Shown here one piece after another: positions 6,964 through 10,664 of a stretch of 10,664 nt of DNA. Both the position numbers and the translations under genes were made by a program. The DNA lies in the NCBI GenBank assembly GCA_964485235.1, contig CAZAIO010000097.1:1-10664 (forward strand), read 5' to 3'. Within the stretch, counting starts at the first letter, position 1, and every line of letters starts with the position of its first letter. The stretch comes from CAZAIO01 sp964485235 (GTDB lineage: Bacteria > Chloroflexota > Dehalococcoidia > GIF9 > UBA5629). The notes beneath the pieces are model-generated. The model saw nothing but the letters and a program-made list of their open reading frames with translations. It made no database searches and was not told the DNA's origin.

Positions 6964-8061
6964 ATGATGCCCTCTCTTGATGACGTAAAAAAAATGATAA
7001 AGCCGGGCTTTTTAACGATTGACCCGTATGTTCCTATTGAACCGACCGATGTACTGAGCAAACGTGTTGAAGTAGCCTCGGAACAGGTTACCAAGCTCGA
7101 CGGAAATGAAAATCCTTATGGTTGTTCTCCAAAAGTGAACGAGGCGCTTTCCCGATATGCTTCTTTCAATATCTACCCGGACCCGCTGCAAAGAGAGCTC
7201 AGACAGGCCCTTGGTAAATACACCGGCGTTTCTTCCGGGCATATTCTCGCAGGCAGCGGCAGCGATGAGCTTATCGAACTTATAATTCGGCTATTTGTAG
7301 ACCCCGGCGATGAGGTGATTAATTGTCCGCCGACCTTTGGTATGTACCCTTTCTGTACCGAACTATATGGAGGCAAAGTAATCGATGTCCCGAGGCTGGA
7401 AGACTTCACTCTCGACATTGAATCAATTGTGAAAGCGGTGAATAAACAGACAAAAGTAATTTTTCTCGCATCACCGAATAATCCTTCAGGCAATACAACG
7501 AGTGAAAGTGAAATCATCGAACTGGTTAAACATAAAATAATTGTAGTGGTAGATGAAGCGTATGCAGAGTTCAGCGGAACAACGATAATACCCTTATTAT
7601 CTGACTATCCGAATCTTTTCCTTTTGCGTACTTTCAGCAAATGGGCAGGTATTGCCGGGCTTAGAATGGGCTACGGTATTTTCCCTGAACCAATAGTCAA
7701 CTATATGATTAAAATCAAACAACCTTATAATGTGAATGTCGCAGCCCAGGTTGCGGCACTCGCATCTCTGAATGATATTGATTACCTGAAAGGCACAATT
7801 GCAGCAATAATCAATGAACGAACGAGGCTTTTCGACCGGCTCAGCACATTTCAATGGTTAAAACCTTACAGATCGGATGCAAATTTCATCCTTTGCAATG
7901 TGTTAAACGGTAAAGCAAAGGAAATTCACAATATCTTACAGCGTAGAGGGATTTTCATACGTTATTTCGATACACAACTGCTCAATAATTACATACGGAT
8001 TACCGTAGGTAAACCGGAACATACCGACCGTATTATTGCAGCGCTGAAAGAAATCTGCTAA
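6964..8061 (+). CDS. hisC: Histidinol-phosphate aminotransferase
   Basis: A 365-residue fold-type I PLP enzyme that transfers the amino group of glutamate to imidazole-acetol phosphate. The PLP lysine is Lys226 in RTFSKWAGIAGLRMGYG (222-238); Arg234 is in the same block. Asp197 in VVVDEAY contacts the PLP ring nitrogen, and Asn173 lies in SPNNPSGN. The N-terminal substrate-side motif KLDGNENPYG (44-53) and YPDP (71-74) are typical of HisC. A ribosome binding site GAGGA (6955-6959) overlaps the end of hisD, which stops at 6955. There are two consecutive ATG codons; the second (6967) is seven bases from GAGGA and has the better spacing, so the protein may be one residue shorter. Closely related family members act on aromatic amino acids, but the operon context makes the histidine role very likely. 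Confidence 0.96.
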   Translation: MMPSLDDVKKMIKPGFLTIDPYVPIEPTDVLSKRVEVASEQVTKLDGNENPYGCSPKVNEALSRYASFNIYPDPLQRELRQALGKYTGVSSGHILAGSGSDELIELIIRLFVDPGDEVINCPPTFGMYPFCTELYGGKVIDVPRLEDFTLDIESIVKAVNKQTKVIFLASPNNPSGNTTSESEIIELVKHKIIVVVDEAYAEFSGTTIIPLLSDYPNLFLLRTFSKWAGIAGLRMGYGIFPEPIVNYMIKIKQPYNVNVAAQVAALASLNDIDYLKGTIAAIINERTRLFDRLSTFQWLKPYRSDANFILCNVLNGKAKEIHNILQRRGIFIRYFDTQLLNNYIRITVGKPEHTDRIIAALKEIC

Positions 8062-8119
8062 TAATACAGCGTAAAATAATATCCGAATACGGTACCAGTA
8101 AAAGAGAGAGGTTAATAGA

Positions 8120-8710
8120 ATGGTGGAAAGAAAAGCAACTGTTGCCAGGAACACACAGGAGACCTCAATAAAGGTCGAGCTGAATATCGACGGACAGAGT
8201 AAACATGAAATATCTACCGGAATGCGGTTTTTTGATCATATGTTATGTCAACTTGCCCAACACGGCATATTCGATATCAAGCTGGCGGCAACCGGTCCAG
8301 ACCAGCATCATATAATAGAAGACACAGCATTGACACTGGGAAAAGCTTTTAACGAAGCACTCGGCGAAAGACAGGGTATCGTTCGTATGGCTCACGCGTT
8401 CGTGCCTATGGATGATGCGCTTGCTATGGTTGCGCTGGATATCAGCGGAAGAGGCTACTCCGCAGTGGAAACTCCGTTCACCCATGCAAATATAAGTGAC
8501 ATGCCTACCGATCTGATACGCCACTTTATCGTCACTTTTGCATCGGAAACAAAGATAAATATCCATGCAAAAATATTAAACGGGGTAAACGATCATCACA
8601 AAGCAGAGGCGCTTTTTAAAGCACTTGCAAGGGCTCTCGACGATGCAACGCGTATAGACACAAGGATCCCGTATATACTACCCAGTACTAAAAATGCCAT
8701 AGAAAGATGA
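8120..8710 (+). CDS. hisB: Imidazoleglycerol-phosphate dehydratase (monofunctional)
   Basis: A 196-residue manganese-dependent dehydratase that converts imidazoleglycerol phosphate to imidazole-acetol phosphate, the substrate of HisC. The two-fold repeated metal motifs are present: FFDHMLCQLAQHG (37-49), DQHHIIEDTALTLGKA (61-76), DDALAMVALDISGRGY (98-113) and the late VNDHHKAEALFKALARAL segment. There is no N-terminal HAD phosphatase domain of the enterobacterial type, so histidinol-phosphate must be hydrolysed by another enzyme outside the window. A GAGAGG ribosome binding site (8106-8111) lies eight bases before the ATG. The 58-base gap to hisC is the widest inside the operon, but I see no convincing internal promoter there. 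The gene is last in the operon and is followed by a strong terminator. Confidence 0.97.
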   Translation: MVERKATVARNTQETSIKVELNIDGQSKHEISTGMRFFDHMLCQLAQHGIFDIKLAATGPDQHHIIEDTALTLGKAFNEALGERQGIVRMAHAFVPMDDALAMVALDISGRGYSAVETPFTHANISDMPTDLIRHFIVTFASETKINIHAKILNGVNDHHKAEALFKALARALDDATRIDTRIPYILPSTKNAIER

Positions 8711-8740
8711 ATGGCTTTCACATCTCTTTTCGTTTCTGTA

Positions 8741-8776
8741 AAAAAAGCTTCGTAGAATAAAATACGAAGCTTTTTT
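8741..8776. terminator. Bidirectional rho-independent terminator between hisB and ctpA
   Basis: AAAAAAGCTTCGTA (8741-8754) and TACGAAGCTTTTTT (8763-8776) are perfect reverse complements: a 14-bp stem around an 8-base loop. The stem has a T-run on its 3' side when read on either strand. It sits 30 bases after the hisB stop and 96 bases after the ctpA stop between converging genes, so it can end both transcripts. The rest of the 162-base gap (8711-8872) shows nothing I can name. Confidence 0.93.
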
Positions 8777-8872
8777 ATATTTGCGGTCCCGCCTGCTTCT
8801 CCGAAGTTCATTGAATAAAAAGACAAAGAATCCGGCTATATCCGGTAACGGTGTCCTGAAACTTTTCCCCTG

Positions 8873-10114
8873 TTATGCTGATTTCACCAGCGTTTTACCC
8901 GCTACCTCATCTTTGAGGTATTCGACTGCCCAGTCTACCAGATCATCGCCTTCCAGGTCCGAAGGAATATCAGGTGTCAGCCCGACACCTTCGATAGGTC
9001 GCTCAAGAGGAGTTAACCATCGTGCTGTTGTCAGGTGTAACGCAGAACCGTCATCAAGCATTTTAATTACCTGAACGCTTCCTTTTCCAAATGTTTTCGT
9101 CCCGATTAACTTTGCCCTTTCGTAGTCCTGCAACGCACCGGCAAGCACTTCACTTGCGCTTGCACTGGCTTCATTCACCAGGACTACAAGTGGTATCTCG
9201 GTCGCTATGCCACCCCTTTGTGCATCTATTTTTCGGTGTACTCCATTACTATCGACTACATCTACGAAAGTACCGCCGTCCAGAAAATTGCTGCCGATAT
9301 TAACCGCGGCATCGAGCAAACCGCCGGGATTATTTCGCACATCCAATATAATACCCTCAGCGCCTTCGTCTATGACCTGTTTCAGGGCATCGGTGAGGTC
9401 CTGATTCGTTGTCTGTTTGAATCCGGCAAGACGGATGTGAGCAATAGTATCATGCATTTCCCACGTCACGCTCTCCAGCATAATCTCATCACGTGTCACT
9501 ACTATCTCCCTTGGTTCTTCATCACCTTCCGAATATATCAACAAGGTCACGCTTGTCCCCTTTGGTCCCTGTATTTTCAACGCTGCCTCTGTAGCGTTCA
9601 TTCCTTCCGTGCTTTCCCCGTTTATCTCAAGAATAATATCTCCCGATTTTATACCTGCACGCTCCGCAGGAGAGCCTTCCATCGGAGCTACAACAGTTAA
9701 CCGTTCATCTTTGCTGTTTATATAGGCGCCAATACCCTGATATTTTCCTTTAAGTGAGCTCAATTCCAGTTCATACGTTTCGGGATCTACATATGCACTA
9801 TAAGGGTCATCGAGCGCATTGATCATTCCTCGAACAGCCCCCTGGCTCAATTTTTCTGTATCCAGGTTATTCTTGTTGACATATACTTCTGATATCGAGT
9901 TCCACGCTTCAACGAGTATATCGAAGTCATCCGGTAAATCCCCGGTTATAGTTTCGGTTTTTTGTGTACTCTTATCGAACAACCCGGACTGCTCTTCCCC
10001 GTTATTAAACACATTTGTAAATGCCATCAAGGAGAAAATGAGCACCCCAAAAATAACCACAGTCAGACAGATAACAAGTGAAATTGTGAGCAGGTCTCTT
10101 CTTTTACTTTCCAT
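8873..10114 (-). CDS. C-terminal processing peptidase, S41 family (CtpA/CtpB type)
   Basis: A 413-residue membrane-anchored carboxyl-terminal protease. Residues 9-32 form one N-terminal transmembrane segment, so the bulk lies outside the cytoplasm. Residues 62-110 are the helical N-terminal dimerisation part, containing LDDPYSAYVD. A PDZ domain spans about 127-207 with KYQGIGAYI and GSPAERAGIKSGD. The protease core follows. The catalytic triad is Ser319 in ASASASE, Lys344 and Gln348 in FGKGSVQ; the 25- and 4-residue spacings equal those of Bacillus CtpB. DVRNNPGG (258-265) and the closing GLTPDI (378-383) are also family marks. Length and domain set are those of CtpB-like enzymes. Known relatives trim or degrade envelope proteins or cleave signalling anchors; the substrate here is unknown. 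It is a single-gene unit with its own promoter. The ATG has only a weak purine-rich stretch upstream. Confidence 0.95.
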   Translation of the reverse strand: MESKRRDLLTISLVICLTVVIFGVLIFSLMAFTNVFNNGEEQSGLFDKSTQKTETITGDLPDDFDILVEAWNSISEVYVNKNNLDTEKLSQGAVRGMINALDDPYSAYVDPETYELELSSLKGKYQGIGAYINSKDERLTVVAPMEGSPAERAGIKSGDIILEINGESTEGMNATEAALKIQGPKGTSVTLLIYSEGDEEPREIVVTRDEIMLESVTWEMHDTIAHIRLAGFKQTTNQDLTDALKQVIDEGAEGIILDVRNNPGGLLDAAVNIGSNFLDGGTFVDVVDSNGVHRKIDAQRGGIATEIPLVVLVNEASASASEVLAGALQDYERAKLIGTKTFGKGSVQVIKMLDDGSALHLTTARWLTPLERPIEGVGLTPDIPSDLEGDDLVDWAVEYLKDEVAGKTLVKSA

Positions 10115-10169
10115 TTATCTACACATCCGGTCGTTTCAGATTTACTCTCCGTAAAGAGCATACAGGTTT

Positions 10170-10191
10170 ATTATATCAGTCTATATGGAAA
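10170..10191 (-). promoter_or_regulatory. Extended -10 promoter for the S41 protease gene
   Basis: On the minus strand TGATATAAT (10178-10170) is a consensus extended -10 element with a perfect TATAAT. A partial -35, TTTACT, lies at about 10196-10191 with a short 15-base spacer. The start of transcription would be near 10163, giving a leader of about 50 bases. That leader contains a small hairpin, TTTAC/GTAAA at 10141-10155. The promoter sits in the 85-base gap after the upstream small gene, so the protease can be transcribed alone. Confidence 0.55.
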
Positions 10192-10199
10192 GTAAAAAA

Positions 10200-10430
10200 T
10201 TAGCCGTTGTAATCGCGGATAATAACCTGTTTTACCTGTTGGACAGTTTTATCAAGGCTGTTCAGACATAACGAAAGCCCTAACCGGTGAAGCTCCGTAT
10301 ATCCCATCCCGTTGAAAAGACGTTGTCCCGCGACTTGCACCATCTCGTCATAGAGTTGCGGCCATTCCGGACTGCGCCTTTTCGCACAGAATAAAATAAA
10401 ATCTCTGATTTGAGGGTCAGGTGGATTCAT
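10200..10430 (-). CDS. Small protein of unknown function (76 aa)
   Basis: A 76-residue soluble protein that I do not assign to a named family. It begins MNPPDPQIRDFILFC, has a charged and aromatic stretch (KRRSPEWPQLYDEM, 17-30), then VAGQRLFNGMGYTELHRLGL (32-51) and a final amphipathic helix. There is no signal peptide or membrane segment. Composition looks like a normal folded, mostly helical protein: a Trp, two Tyr, two Cys, no low-complexity run. The frame is closed upstream by a stop codon, so the ATG at 10430 is the only standard start; no good ribosome binding site precedes it. It lies between the RNase P RNA gene and the protease gene on the same strand. A weak TATAAC -10-like box occurs about 25-30 bases upstream, and read-through from the RNase P RNA gene is also possible. 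Confidence 0.6.
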   Translation of the reverse strand: MNPPDPQIRDFILFCAKRRSPEWPQLYDEMVQVAGQRLFNGMGYTELHRLGLSLCLNSLDKTVQQVKQVIIRDYNG

Positions 10431-10549
10431 AATGGTTAATACTGAAAACGTTATAAAAAATAGAAAAGTTTACTGAACGACCATTGTGATACACTTCTTT
10501 ATATGGAAAAATATTTCAGCAAAGAGGATTGAACGCGATAACGACAGAG

Positions 10550-10664
10550 GCTAAGTAGACCTGTAAGCCGAGTTCTGTTCCACGGCAATGCCGTATCGAT
10601 GACCATCAATCTAGCCCCGATGTTACCATCGGGGTCAAGCGACCAACCCGGGGCAGGGCCAGAC
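10550..10664 (-). ncRNA. rnpB: RNase P RNA (bacterial type A), 3' part
   Basis: This is the catalytic RNA that trims the 5' leader of precursor tRNAs. Read on the minus strand from the window edge, the sequence follows the 3' third of bacterial RNase P RNA. GGTCGCTTGA is followed by a CCCCGATG/CATCGGGG hairpin, then GCTAGATTGATGGTCATC (equivalent to E. coli GCCTAGATGAATGACTGTC), a small ACGGC/GCCGT hairpin, and the near-universal ACAGAACTCGGCTTA. About 15 bases after that motif the RNA should end, which sets the 3' end near 10550. The 5' two thirds, including P1 to P7, lie beyond the right edge, so the exact end could not be checked by pairing. No clear intrinsic terminator follows. Confidence 0.93.

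Noticed and set aside
8062..8119. Separate promoter for hisB
   Set aside because: The 58-base gap is AT-rich, but no -35/-10 pair with good match and spacing was found; hisB has a good ribosome binding site and fits as part of the operon.
8832..8845. CCGG-CTATAT-CCGG repeat downstream of ctpA
   Set aside because: The arms are only four bases and self-complementary; expected by chance and not linked to any feature.
9218..9700. Open frame of 160 codons on the plus strand
   Set aside because: It is antisense to the catalytic and PDZ parts of the S41 protease gene, whose motifs are intact; the plus-strand translation has an odd His/Tyr/Cys-rich composition typical of a shadow frame.

Overview
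The window reads as ordinary chromosome of a free-living bacterium, most likely a member of the Chloroflexota close to Dehalococcoidia. That placement is an inference from the gene order I recall for that group (a histidine cluster next to a C-terminal processing protease and the RNase P RNA gene) and from the protein flavour. I could not test it by database search. No mobile element, CRISPR array, tRNA or prophage gene is visible.

Layout. Bases 1-1390, minus strand: the first 20 codons of a membrane-anchored protein, probably an SPFH/stomatin-type protein, preceded by a complete NfeD/ClpP-class membrane serine protease; together they look like the usual NfeD-SPFH operon. Bases 1391-1585: a divergent promoter region. 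Bases 1586-2776, plus strand: a one-component regulator that joins a GntR (YtrA-like) winged-helix domain to a periplasmic-binding-protein-like domain of the molybdate/tungstate-sensing type. Bases 2970-8710, plus strand: a compact five-gene histidine operon, hisZ, a double-length hisG, hisD, hisC and hisB. It has its own sigma70-type promoter at 2911-2939 and a perfect 14-bp hairpin terminator at 8741-8776. Bases 8873-10114, minus strand: a CtpA-type S41 protease with its own extended -10 promoter. Bases 10200-10430, minus strand: a 76-residue protein of unknown function. Bases 10550-10664, minus strand: the 3' part of the RNase P RNA gene, running off the window edge.

How the genes work together. 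HisZ and HisG form ATP phosphoribosyltransferase (first step of histidine synthesis), HisB is the dehydratase (step 7), HisC the aminotransferase (step 8) and HisD the terminal dehydrogenase. The middle steps (hisI/E, hisA, hisH/F) and the histidinol-phosphatase are not in the window. NfeD and CtpA are both membrane-anchored Ser/Lys-type proteases facing outside the cytoplasm, but they are in separate transcription units.

The most notable observation is the hisG gene. It encodes two HisG catalytic units in one chain, and the two halves have lost different conserved motifs: the first lacks the phosphoribosyl-pyrophosphate (PRPP) loop, the second lacks the N-terminal Lys-Gly-Lys and Arg-Ile-Ala-Thr motifs. 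This suggests either one pseudo-catalytic partner or a composite active site.
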